A DNA stretch of 33,494 bases from the NCBI GenBank assembly GCA_050011095.1, contig JBEKJU010000016.1, forward strand, positions 1 to 33,494, in the 5' to 3' direction. Below are positions 1 to 7,896 of this stretch, piece after piece; position 1 is the first letter of the stretch, and each line of letters begins with the position of its first letter. The notes beneath the pieces are model-generated. The model had not been told where the DNA came from and made no database searches. It saw only the letters and a list, made by a program, of their open reading frames with translations. A program made the position numbers and the translations under genes. The DNA comes from JBEKJU01 sp050011095. Lineage in GTDB: Bacteria > Desulfobacterota > Syntrophorhabdia > Syntrophorhabdales > WCHB1-27.

Positions 1-20
1 TTTGGCCGATCGGCGAGGCG

Positions 21-61
21 CGGAAAGGCCAAATGTACTGGATGTACATGACCTTTTCGCA
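21..61. repeat. Long imperfect hairpin at the window edge
   Basis: The arms GCGGAAAGG and CCTTTTCGC pair with one mismatch. Inside them ATGTAC and GTACAT pair perfectly around a 5-base loop. A further TTTGGCC/GGCCAAA inverted pair lies at bases 1-33. The stretch has no open frame and ends about 70 bases before the VOC gene. It may be the end of a dispersed palindromic element or a leader structure; the rest lies outside the window. Confidence 0.35.
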
Positions 62-132
62 ACGAAGCGGGCGGACAAAAGGACGAGCCAGATGGCCCAT
101 TTATTTTCTGACGAGCCCTAAGGAAGGTCATT

Positions 133-501
133 ATGAAAAATATCGCTGTGTGGTTCGAAATCCCGGTGACGGACATGGAACGGGCAAAAAAGTTCTATTC
201 AGAGGTGTTTAAACTCGATATAGACGTTAAGGATCTTGGCGATAGGCCTTACGGGATTTTCCCCATGCGCGGTTACGGTAATAGCGGTGCGCTGGTAAAA
301 CACATGGATTTTCAGCCCTCCGCGAAGGCGGCCACAATTTACCTTAACGGCGGGCGCGACCTGTCGGATCCATTGAGCCGTGTCGAGGCTGCCGGCGGCA
401 AGATACTGGTCCCCAAGACGATGATAAGCAAGGAAATGGGATACTACGCCCTGTTTCTAGACAGCGAGGGCAATAGGGTGGGACTCCACTCGATGAAATA
501 G
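133..501 (+). CDS. VOC-superfamily (glyoxalase/bleomycin-resistance-like) protein
   Basis: This is a 122-residue protein of the vicinal oxygen chelate fold. The N-terminus has the typical pattern of a beta strand followed by TDMERAKKFYSEVF, and the C-terminus has the usual ALFLDSEGNRVGLHS strand ending in the metal-site region. One domain of this length normally forms a dimer with paired beta-alpha-beta-beta-beta modules. The proteins nearest in style are small predicted enzymes (COG3324-like) of unknown substrate. The ATG follows AAGGAAGG at a good distance. The gene stands alone and ends at a strong hairpin shared with groEL. The fold is clear; the substrate cannot be read from the sequence. 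Confidence 0.85.
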   Translation: MKNIAVWFEIPVTDMERAKKFYSEVFKLDIDVKDLGDRPYGIFPMRGYGNSGALVKHMDFQPSAKAATIYLNGGRDLSDPLSRVEAAGGKILVPKTMISKEMGYYALFLDSEGNRVGLHSMK

Positions 502-522
502 GGGCAAAAGAACCCGGAAGCA

Positions 523-548
523 GAAAGGGGACCCTTGAGTCCCCTTTC
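523..548. terminator. Bidirectional intrinsic terminator between VOC gene and groEL
   Basis: A perfect 10-base-pair stem (GAAAGGGGAC / GTCCCCTTTC) closes a 6-base loop, midway between the two convergent stop codons. A short T-rich stretch follows on the plus side and A-rich sequence lies on the other side. It probably ends transcription from both directions. Confidence 0.8.
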
Positions 549-589
549 GCTCTTAAACCTTAAAAACTATCTATAACCTGACTTGCCCT

Positions 590-2227
590 TTAGTACATGC
601 CGCCCATTCCTCCCATGCCGCCTCCCGGAGGCATCATGGGCGCAGCGTTTTCCTTCGGCTTCTCGGCGATCATGGCTTCCGTTGTCAAAAGGAGTGATGC
701 TACGGAGGCCGCGTTCTGCAGCGCGGTCCTGGCAACCTTGGTCGGATCGATGATGCCCGCCTCCTGCATGTCGTCGACGTAGACCTCTTTTGCCGCGTCG
801 AAACCAAAACCACCCTTGCCGTTCCTTACCTTTTCAACGACGATAGACCCGTCATGGCCCGCATTAAGCGCAATCCAGCGTATAGGCTCTTCGAGCGCCT
901 TTTTCACGATCTGCACGCCGAACTGTCGCTCCCCTTCGAGCTTCAGGGTATTCAGCTTCTCGATGGCCCTGATAAAGGCAACACCGCCGCCTGGGATAAT
1001 ACCTTCCTCGACTGCCGCCTTCGTCGCATTGAGGGCGTCCTCAACACGCGCCTTTTTTTCCTTCATTTCGGACTCTGTCGCGGCGCCCACATTGATAACG
1101 GCTACACCACCAACCAGTTTCGCGAGCCTTTCCTGGAGCTTCTCGCGGTCATAGTCGGAAGTGGTCTCCTCGATCTGGGCCCTGATCTGTTTTACCCGGC
1201 CCTCTATATCCTTCCTCTCGCCGGCGCCGTCCACGATCGTCGTGTTGTCTTTATCGATGACGATCCTCTTTGCGGAACCGAGGTCTTTCAGGCTGATGCT
1301 TTCGAGTTTAATGCCAAGCTCCTCTGATACTACCTGGCCACCGGTGAGGATCGCGATATCGTCGAGCATGGCCTTTCTTCTGTCGCCAAATCCCGGCGCC
1401 TTGACCGCCGCGACCTTCAGGGTCCCTCTCAACTTGTTCACCACGAGGGTTGCCAGGGCTTCGCCTTCCACATCTTCCGATATGATCAAAAGGGTCTTTC
1501 CCATCTTGGCGACCTGTTCCAGAATGGGCAGAAGGTCTTTCATGTTGCTGATCTTCTTTTCGCTGATGAGGATGGCCGGCTCTTCGAGGACCACTTCCAT
1601 CTTCTCAGGATTGGTCACGAAGTAGGGAGAAATATAGCCCTTATCAAACTGCATGCCCTCGACAATGTCCAGGGTGGTCTCCATGCTCTTCGCCTCTTCC
1701 ACCGTGATGACGCCTTCTTTCCCCACCTTGCCCATGGCCTCGGCGATAATGTTGCCGATCGCCTCATCGTTATTTGCCGAAATGGTTCCCACCTGGGCGA
1801 TCTCTTTCTGATCCTTCGTCGGCTTGGATAGCCTCTTAAGCTCCTCGATTACTACCTCGACCGCCCTTTCGATACCCCGCTTCAATTCCATGGGGCTGTT
1901 TCCGGCTGCCACCAGCTTTGCCCCTTCCCTGTAAATGGCCTGGGCAAGCACCGTGGCCGTGGTGGTGCCGTCACCGGCGATATCCGAGGTTTTGCTCGCC
2001 ACCTCTTTCACCATCTGGGCGCCCATGTTCTCGAACTTGTCTTCCAGCTCGATCTCCTTGGCCACCGTCACGCCGTCTTTCGTGATGGTAGGGGACCCGA
2101 ATGATTTGTCCAGTATGACGTTTCTCCCCTTGGGTCCCAACGTAACCCTTACAGCGTCAGCAAGGGCGTTTACGCCTTTCAGGAGTGATTCCCTCGCCTT
2201 TTGGTCGTATAGAATGTCTTTGGCCAT
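590..2227 (-). CDS. groL: Chaperonin GroEL (Hsp60)
   Basis: This 545-residue protein matches the family length. It is the 60-kDa chaperonin subunit, which forms a double seven-membered ring and folds cytosolic proteins with ATP under the GroES lid. The N-terminus is canonical. The ATP-site motif GDGTTTATVLAQ is near residue 86, GVAVINVGAATE lies in the second half, and the tail is the usual Gly-Met repeat ending GGMGGMY. The ATG is preceded by GAGGAGG. It lies 18 bases after groES on the same strand, so the two form one operon. No second copy is visible here. Confidence 0.98.
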   Translation of the reverse strand: MAKDILYDQKARESLLKGVNALADAVRVTLGPKGRNVILDKSFGSPTITKDGVTVAKEIELEDKFENMGAQMVKEVASKTSDIAGDGTTTATVLAQAIYREGAKLVAAGNSPMELKRGIERAVEVVIEELKRLSKPTKDQKEIAQVGTISANNDEAIGNIIAEAMGKVGKEGVITVEEAKSMETTLDIVEGMQFDKGYISPYFVTNPEKMEVVLEEPAILISEKKISNMKDLLPILEQVAKMGKTLLIISEDVEGEALATLVVNKLRGTLKVAAVKAPGFGDRRKAMLDDIAILTGGQVVSEELGIKLESISLKDLGSAKRIVIDKDNTTIVDGAGERKDIEGRVKQIRAQIEETTSDYDREKLQERLAKLVGGVAVINVGAATESEMKEKKARVEDALNATKAAVEEGIIPGGGVAFIRAIEKLNTLKLEGERQFGVQIVKKALEEPIRWIALNAGHDGSIVVEKVRNGKGGFGFDAAKEVYVDDMQEAGIIDPTKVARTALQNAASVASLLLTTEAMIAEKPKENAAPMMPPGGGMGGMGGMY

Positions 2228-2245
2228 TATATGCTCCTCCTCGTA

Positions 2246-2536
2246 TTAGTCTTCGATTATAGCGAGAATGTCATCTTCCCTAAGGATCAGGTGCTCCTCG
2301 TCGTCAATTTTGATATCCGTTCCCGAGTACTTGCCGAAGAGGATCTTGTCGCCCACCTTCACTTCAGGCGGCACTCTCTGTCCCTTCTCCGTCACTTTGC
2401 CGCTGCCGACGGCGACCACACGGCCCTCCTGGGGCTTCTCCTTGGCGGCATCCGGAATAATGATTCCCCCCTTTGTTTTCTCCTGCTCCTCGAGTCTTTT
2501 GATAATCACTCTGTCCTGTAACGGTTTGAACTTCAT
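2246..2536 (-). CDS. groS: Co-chaperonin GroES (Hsp10)
   Basis: This 96-residue protein is of normal length for the heptameric lid of GroEL. It begins KFKPLQDRVIIKRLEEQEKTKGGIII-like, where the QDRV strand and the mobile loop (about residues 17-32) are recognisable. It ends with the DDILAIIED strand. The ATG lies downstream of a GGAG. It is first in the groES-groEL operon; a sigma-70-like promoter lies about 180 bases upstream. I looked for a CIRCE (HrcA) operator in the leader and found none. Confidence 0.97.
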   Translation of the reverse strand: MKFKPLQDRVIIKRLEEQEKTKGGIIIPDAAKEKPQEGRVVAVGSGKVTEKGQRVPPEVKVGDKILFGKYSGTDIKIDDEEHLILREDDILAIIED

Positions 2537-2718
2537 TGTCTCGTACTCCTTTCCCTGTTATATGCATCGCCGTAATGTGATGCCGTGGTTGTTTGTTCCG
2601 TTTCCCGACTTATTGTTCTTCCGATTTCATGGAAGTGGTCTTAGGGGCATTACGTACCGGACATTGCCGGTCCTTCCGCAGCCGATCGAAGGGAACGTCC
2701 TTAGTTTATCCACGATAC

Positions 2719-2747
2719 AATATAAACCGCATTACCGTTTTACGCAA
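2719..2747 (-). promoter_or_regulatory. Sigma-70-like promoter of groES-groEL
   Basis: Read on the minus strand there is TTGCGT, exactly 17 bases, then TATATT. This would place the transcription start near 2711, leaving a leader of about 175 bases before groES. It is only a pattern match. No heat-shock sigma-32 box or CIRCE repeat was seen. The leader also holds a 12-base palindrome, ACAAGGCCTTGT, just upstream of the -35. Confidence 0.5.
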
Positions 2748-2789
2748 CAAGGCCTTGTCCTTTTCGTCTTCTACAGCTCACGCATGTGA

Positions 2790-5321
2790 TCAACGCTCCC
2801 ACATAATATGGCTCATTTCGAGCGGCACGGCGAAGTCCTTGGACTGCGGAATAATGCGGGGGGTGAAATCGCCGGGGGGTCGAGTAGCCTCGACCTGCGT
2901 GAAGCAGATGTAGCTGTTCTTGCTGCCAGGGACCTTGTCCCCGCGTCTGAAGGGTTGCCCGAAGGCGGCCCCCCCCGTGGCGGGCTTCCTGGCATACAGT
3001 TCGACGAGCACGTCAGCCGGGTCCAGGGCGCCGAAATCCACGGTCACGCGAAAGTAATGGTATCCATCACACGTTTCAACGCGCAGCCCGGAAAAGGATA
3101 GGGAGTGCCAGTTCTGCTCCAGCGCGCGCTGTAGGCTCGCGAGGGCGACCCCAAGGGCCCCTTCGTTCGCGCGACGGGCGGCAAACCGGGCAGCGGCAGG
3201 GACATAATATTCATCGGTATACTCCCGGACCGCCCGATCCGCGGAAAAGCTTAGGGTCAGGCCCGCCATGCTCTCCCGCATCTTGCTCAGCCATTCCGCC
3301 GGGATGCCGCCTGCATCACGATTATAAAACTGCGGGACAACCTCGTTCTCGAGCAAAGCGTAGAGTTCTCCCGCCTCTGCCGCGTCCCATGCGGAATCGC
3401 CGTCGTGCTCCTGTCCATCGCCTATGGCCCAGCCTACCTGAGGCGTGTAGGCTTCAGCCCACCAGCCGTCGAGTTCTGAAAGATTTAGGCCCCCGTTGAC
3501 CAATACCTTCATCCCGCTTGTCCCGCATGCCTCCCAGGGCCTTCGAGGGGTGTTGATCCAGACATCGACCCCGCCCACGAGTTGCTCGGTCAGAAGCATA
3601 TCGTAGTCGCTCAGGAAAACGGCGTGGCCGCCTACTTCGGGACGCCTGATGAATTCGATCCATTGACGGATCATGTCCTGGCCTTCAAGGTCGGCGGGAT
3701 GCGCCTTGCCGGCGAGGATGAGCTGGACGGGGCGTTCCGGGTTCGTGAGGATGCGGATCAACCGGTCGGGATCGTGGAGAAGTAATGTGGGCCGCTTGTA
3801 TGCCGTAAAGCGCCGGGCAAAACCTAGCGTCAGGACCTCGGGATCGAGGATCTGCTGTGCCTGCGTTGTTTTATCCAGCGGTACGGTTGAAAACGCGAGC
3901 TGGCGGGCATAGCGCGCACGGGCATATTCAACCAGTATCGCGCGCGAGGTTCGTCGCATGGCCCATAATTCTTCGTCGGTGACGCGCCGGATCGCCTCTG
4001 CCATCGCATGCCCCTCGTCGAGCCATCGACCCTCGCCGCAGTGCTTCGTCCACAGCGCATCGGAATGGCTCGAATCCCACGTCGGCACGTGTATCCCGTT
4101 CGTGACATGGCCTATGGGTACCTCGTCCCTGGGCCAGCGCGGAAAGAGCGGCTGGAAGATCGCGCGGCTCACGTCTCCGTGCAGCCGGCTCACGCCGTTT
4201 ATTGCGCCGCTTCCATGAATGGCGAGATATGTCATATTGAAAGGTTCGTTTTCGTCATCGGGGTTTTGCCTCCCAAGGGCCAGCAGGTCGTGGAAGGAGA
4301 TGCCCAGTCGCTCCCGTGCGTAGACCCCTAGATATTGCTCCATAATGTCGGGAGGAAAACGGTCGAAACCGGCAGCCACCGGGGTGTGCGTCGTAAAAAG
4401 ATTGCCGGACCTCGTGACGTGTAAGGCCACGTCGAAAGGATGGCCCGTGATTTTCATGTAATCCAACGCCCGCTCCAGCACCATGAAGGCCGAATGGCCC
4501 TCGTTCAGGTGGCACACTTCCGGGTCGATCCCGAGCGCGCGCAGGAGCCGCCAGCCCGCTATGCCCAATACGATTTCCTGCGCCAGGCGCACTTCAGGAC
4601 CACCACCGTATAATTGACTCGTGATTCCCCGGACGACGGGCGGATTTGCAGGATCGTTCGTATCGAGGAGATAGAGCTTCGTGCGGCCCACACGCACCTC
4701 CCACGCGCGTATCCACACCTTAAAGGTGGGCAGTCCTAAGGGGATACGCACCCATTCGCCGCTCGCGTCGCGGGCGGGTGTGACCTGGAGCTGGCCCGGA
4801 TCGTTATAGGGATACACCGCCGACTGGGAACCGTCAGGGGCGATGGCCTGGCGGAAGTAGCCTTGTTGATAGAGGAGGCCGACACCGACGAGGGGGATGC
4901 CGAGATCGCTCGCAGCCTTGAGATGATCGCCGGCAACGTTGCCAAGCCCCCCGGAATAGATGGGCAGGGCCTCGCCGAGCATGAATTCCATGCTGAAGTA
5001 GGCGATTGTCCGGAAGGGGGCATCTCGATGCGCCTTCTGAAACCAGCCGTCCACGGTCCGCGATTGCCTCACTTCTTCCGCGATACTTTCGACGCGGGAG
5101 CGAAAATCCCTGTCCTTCGAGAGCCGTTCCAGCTTATCGGGCGCGCTTGTTTCGAGGATGACCCAGGGATTGCGCGTCAGGTCCCATAGCTCGGGGTCGA
5201 GGGGACGCCAGATATCGTCGGCCCCATGGTTCCAGGACCAGCGCAAATCGAGGGCTATCTCGATAAGCTCTTCGAAGCCCGCGAACTTTCGCAGTTCAGA
5301 AGAAAAGTTGGATTCCATCAT
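2790..5321 (-). CDS. glgP: Alpha-glucan (glycogen) phosphorylase with DUF3417 N-terminus
   Basis: This is a protein of about 840 residues that releases glucose-1-phosphate from glycogen or maltodextrin with pyridoxal phosphate. It belongs to the bacterial/archaeal phosphorylase branch (TIGR02094 type) carrying an N-terminal DUF3417 domain (LRWSWNHGADDIWRPLDPELW, residues about 20-40). EFMLGEALPIYSGGLGNVAGDHLK is the substrate-binding region. GTSGMK near residue 600 carries the PLP-binding lysine and is intact. A GTG at 5342 would add seven residues, but the adjacent ATGs at 5321 and 5318 fit the usual start better. It stands alone upstream of groES on the same strand, with no clear terminator between them. 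Its role is storage-glucan mobilisation in the cytoplasm. Confidence 0.95.
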   Translation of the reverse strand: MMESNFSSELRKFAGFEELIEIALDLRWSWNHGADDIWRPLDPELWDLTRNPWVILETSAPDKLERLSKDRDFRSRVESIAEEVRQSRTVDGWFQKAHRDAPFRTIAYFSMEFMLGEALPIYSGGLGNVAGDHLKAASDLGIPLVGVGLLYQQGYFRQAIAPDGSQSAVYPYNDPGQLQVTPARDASGEWVRIPLGLPTFKVWIRAWEVRVGRTKLYLLDTNDPANPPVVRGITSQLYGGGPEVRLAQEIVLGIAGWRLLRALGIDPEVCHLNEGHSAFMVLERALDYMKITGHPFDVALHVTRSGNLFTTHTPVAAGFDRFPPDIMEQYLGVYARERLGISFHDLLALGRQNPDDENEPFNMTYLAIHGSGAINGVSRLHGDVSRAIFQPLFPRWPRDEVPIGHVTNGIHVPTWDSSHSDALWTKHCGEGRWLDEGHAMAEAIRRVTDEELWAMRRTSRAILVEYARARYARQLAFSTVPLDKTTQAQQILDPEVLTLGFARRFTAYKRPTLLLHDPDRLIRILTNPERPVQLILAGKAHPADLEGQDMIRQWIEFIRRPEVGGHAVFLSDYDMLLTEQLVGGVDVWINTPRRPWEACGTSGMKVLVNGGLNLSELDGWWAEAYTPQVGWAIGDGQEHDGDSAWDAAEAGELYALLENEVVPQFYNRDAGGIPAEWLSKMRESMAGLTLSFSADRAVREYTDEYYVPAAARFAARRANEGALGVALASLQRALEQNWHSLSFSGLRVETCDGYHYFRVTVDFGALDPADVLVELYARKPATGGAAFGQPFRRGDKVPGSKNSYICFTQVEATRPPGDFTPRIIPQSKDFAVPLEMSHIMWER

Positions 5322-6050
5322 TTCACACCACCGAAGGGCCACTTCCAGTCAGTACTCCACGGCCTGATCCATGGTCAGATACTGTTGGTGTGGCTGTTTG
5401 TCCGCGACAATGACGTTCACATAGTTGGTGCTCCTCAGACACCCCGGAAAGCACGGTCATGGCGATATCCTTTCGTCTTCAATTACATGGGGCCGTCGGA
5501 GCCCCCCCTTCGGCCCAACAGGTCCTTCTCCTGTCAGCCCGAATGTGTGGCGCGTGATGTGTTAAGGATAAATCCCCGTTTCCGGTTTGGCAACAGGCGC
5601 CATGCCGGATCCTCTCCCATATATTGTCTCTCACATGTTCGGGGCCGGCAGGGTAAAAGGCCCCCCTATGCAGAAAGACAAGGTGCGATGCGAGCGGTAG
5701 TGTCCTGGCCACCCCTTGACCTTGCCAATCGCAGGGACTATTTTCCCTCTAACGGTAAACAAACATTTAGGCTGGATGAAGATTGCCGCTGGTTCCTCCA
5801 ATGACTTCAACGCGCATTCCCCCAACTGCGTCCTTCGGTTTGGTGTTATTCAATGCGGATTCCCTGCAGCTTGCTGCAGGGAGAATCTTTTTCCGCTTCG
5901 CTCCGCCGGCAATTATTGGGACACCCACTTCGCGCGACCCACTGTGTGGGTACCCCGCGGTCGCCCCCTCTGCGGAGACTCGCTCCGCTCGTTGTTTTGG
6001 ATACCCTGCTGCTTGCAGCAAGGTCATTTATCGGCTTTCATAGTTGTAAA
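5322..6050. other. Gene-free stretch with palindromic elements
   Basis: About 730 bases lie between the start of the phosphorylase gene and the secreted DUF3108-like gene. Open frames exist but none has a recognisable protein or a good ribosome binding site. The last 200 bases hold a cluster of hairpins listed separately. The stretch before that (5343-5850) shows nothing I can name. Confidence 0.6.
5859..6023. repeat. Palindromic repeat element bounded by two CTTG-loop hairpins
   Basis: The left end is a perfect 8-bp stem, CCCTGCAG/CTGCAGGG, with loop CTTG (5862-5881) inside a GATT/AATC clamp. The right end is a TGCTG/CAGCA stem with the same CTTG loop (6007-6020). Between them is ACCCAC-TGT-GTGGGT followed by ACCCCGC (5937-5958), and this core occurs again at 23493-23518. 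The arrangement suggests a REP- or MITE-like dispersed element rather than coding DNA. No transposase is encoded within it. Confidence 0.55.
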
Positions 6051-6818
6051 ATGAAGATGCTGTGCCTCACCATGTTTCTCCTTTTCATGATGCTGCCCCA
6101 AGGCTCGGCATTCCCGGAAAGGTCCGGAAATGCCCCGGAAGGGGACAACCATGTTGAAAGATACCATTACGAGGCCGTGCCAATAGGCGAAGAGAACGAC
6201 AAGGAAGACATCGGGTTGGTCCTTTCTTTTGAGGCGAACGGTATCGGATTTGCCTCAACGGCTGTCTCTGAGAAGGCAGAGGAGCGGATACGGGTGAAAA
6301 TGACCAGGGAAGGGGATTTGATTTCCGGGGCGAGAAGCCTTGCTATCAATTCCTCGAGGAGGCTTACGGAGGGGAAGATATGGAGAGACGAAAATAAGGT
6401 ATATATCGAGCAAATCTCCGGCAAGGGCAAAAAGACTAAAACCCTGGATATTCCCAAAGGGGCAACCCTTGCCGTTGAAGGCTCGCTGCTCGTTCTCCTC
6501 AGATTCTTCCCTTACGAGAGCGCCACCCGATGGGATCTTTTTATGATCGATTTCTCGGGAACGGCGGTGGCCGCCACAGCCCGCCAGGCCGGCGTCGAGC
6601 GTATTGCGGTGCCCGCCGGTGAATTCCCCTGCTACCGGATGGAGGTCCTTTTTCACATCTTCATTCTGAGTCCCAAGGTGGTCTGTTGGGTCACCACGGA
6701 GAAACCGCATGTTGTGATAAGGAGCGTGGGGAAGAGGGGCGTCTTTACTCCCACATACATTACCAGCCTGATTGGGGAGCAGTTCGCGGGATCAGTGGCG
6801 GCGCGGCAAAATCGATGA
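6051..6818 (+). CDS. Secreted DUF3108-like protein
   Basis: This 255-residue protein has an N-terminal signal peptide: MKMLCL, a hydrophobic LFMMLP core and a cut near GSA-FPE. The body looks beta-rich. The C-terminal third contains VPAGEFPCYRMEVLF and, 30 residues later, KVVCWVTTEKPHVVIRSVGKRG. This is the layout of DUF3108 proteins, which are periplasmic and of unknown role. A longer frame reaches back to 5853 but only translates the repeat element, so the ATG at 6051 (or 6057) is preferred because it gives a clean signal peptide. No strong ribosome binding site is visible. The family assignment is moderate. Confidence 0.7.
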   Translation: MKMLCLTMFLLFMMLPQGSAFPERSGNAPEGDNHVERYHYEAVPIGEENDKEDIGLVLSFEANGIGFASTAVSEKAEERIRVKMTREGDLISGARSLAINSSRRLTEGKIWRDENKVYIEQISGKGKKTKTLDIPKGATLAVEGSLLVLLRFFPYESATRWDLFMIDFSGTAVAATARQAGVERIAVPAGEFPCYRMEVLFHIFILSPKVVCWVTTEKPHVVIRSVGKRGVFTPTYITSLIGEQFAGSVAARQNR

Positions 6819-6903
6819 ACCACTATGTGGATGCAGCCTGAGTCCTGAGCTTACCGGAGACAGCGCCTCTTCCGGCGCTTCCGTACAGAATGGGGTAGGC
6901 TCC

Positions 6904-7746
6904 TTACCTCCGGGACGGCTTGGCTGCGGTGAACTTGACGCTCGCCACCTTCCCTTCGACAAGAGACAGATCCTCCCTGGCAGGGGGAGGGGTAAACTCT
7001 TCACCCGGACAACAAGCCATGGCAACCAATTCCTTCCCCTTCAGAGGGTAACGGGCGACAACCCGAATCTCGGCAAAACCCGCTCTCCTGACAGCCTGCC
7101 AGTATTCCTCTTCCTGAACGGCACCTCCCAAACATCCGGCCCAGGTAGCCCGGAAGCGCATCCGCAGCTCGGGAGCAATGGCCCCGGTGAGCACCACGTC
7201 CGAGATAGCGATCTGTCCACCGGGTCGCAGGATGCGAAAGGCTTCCTTGTACACGGCGTCCTTGTCAGGGCATAGGTTGATGACGCAGTTCGAGAGCAGC
7301 GCATCCGCGAAGGCATCGGGAAGCTGTGTCCTCTCCAGGTCCGCGACCAGCAGTTCAATGTTCCTATCCTGTAGGTTCGCCTCGGCCACCGGCTGACCGG
7401 CCCGCTGGATCATTGGTTCGGCGAAATCGATACCTATCACTCTTCCATGAGTTCCAACCTTGCGAGCAGCGAGTATGACGTCTATCCCGGCGCCGCAGCC
7501 TAAATCCACAACCACGTCACCAGGCCGAAGATCCGCGAAGCCGGAGGGATTGCCGCAACCGCGAGAGAGGTTGAGGGCCATTTCCGGCACCTCCGTCAGT
7601 TCTTCCTCGCTATAAAGCCCCATTTGTGCTGCGAAGCCGGACCCGGCCTCTTGCTTGCTCGGTCAACAGGACTCTTTCTTGCCGCCTCTCGACGCGAACG
7701 TACCATACCGTGTCTTGATCACCTGCTGCATTTCAGCCTTTTCCAT
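6904..7746 (-). CDS. arsM: Arsenite methyltransferase, probable selenoprotein (in-frame TGA = Sec28)
   Basis: The frame from the ATG at 7746 (after GAGGTGAGGCC) gives 280 residues if the TGA at 7663-7665 is read through. This is the normal ArsM length. The enzyme uses SAM to methylate As(III). Residues 1-27 match the family N-terminus (helix with IKTRYG, then KKESC), the TGA is codon 28, and the rest has YSEEEL, GCGNP (Cys64), the SAM loop DLGCGAG, SNCVINLCPDK, WAGCLGGA (Cys205) and Cys245/246. The conserved SCC of the family is therefore SC-TGA here. A hairpin with a GGUC loop follows the TGA at the distance seen in fdhF. Without readthrough, translation would stop at 27 residues or restart at 7623, losing one of the redox cysteines. 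It lies downstream of the RACo-type gene on the same strand, with no ars operon nearby. The alternative is a nonsense mutation. Confidence 0.8.
7631..7654 (-). promoter_or_regulatory. SECIS-like hairpin after the arsM TGA
   Basis: On the minus strand the stem pairs GAGGCCG with CGGCUUC (seven pairs, one G-U), extended by a GC/GC pair across an AA bulge. The apical loop is GGUC. The loop begins 20 bases after the TGA; in E. coli fdhF the same GGUC begins 19 bases after its UGA. Bacterial SECIS elements lie inside the coding region just like this and bind SelB. No bulged U equivalent to that of fdhF is present. Confidence 0.6.
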
Positions 7747-7896
7747 GGCCTCACCTCAAGTAGCTCATAGGTAATATCTTACCAGGTAATCCTGTTTAAC
7801 ACCATGATCGCTTGTGCCGAGACTTTCCTGAAACAGTTGGGGATGCCGCGGCTCAGGCAGCCCGCTCGTGTTTCCCGTTCTTCATTGACGCACTCC

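Noticed and set aside
2537..2789. CIRCE (HrcA) operator before groES
   Set aside because: No TTAGCACTC-N9-GAGTGCTAA-like repeat is present in the leader.
5767..6027. 86-codon minus-strand open frame in the intergenic region
   Set aside because: It mostly translates the palindromic repeat element and lacks a ribosome binding site.
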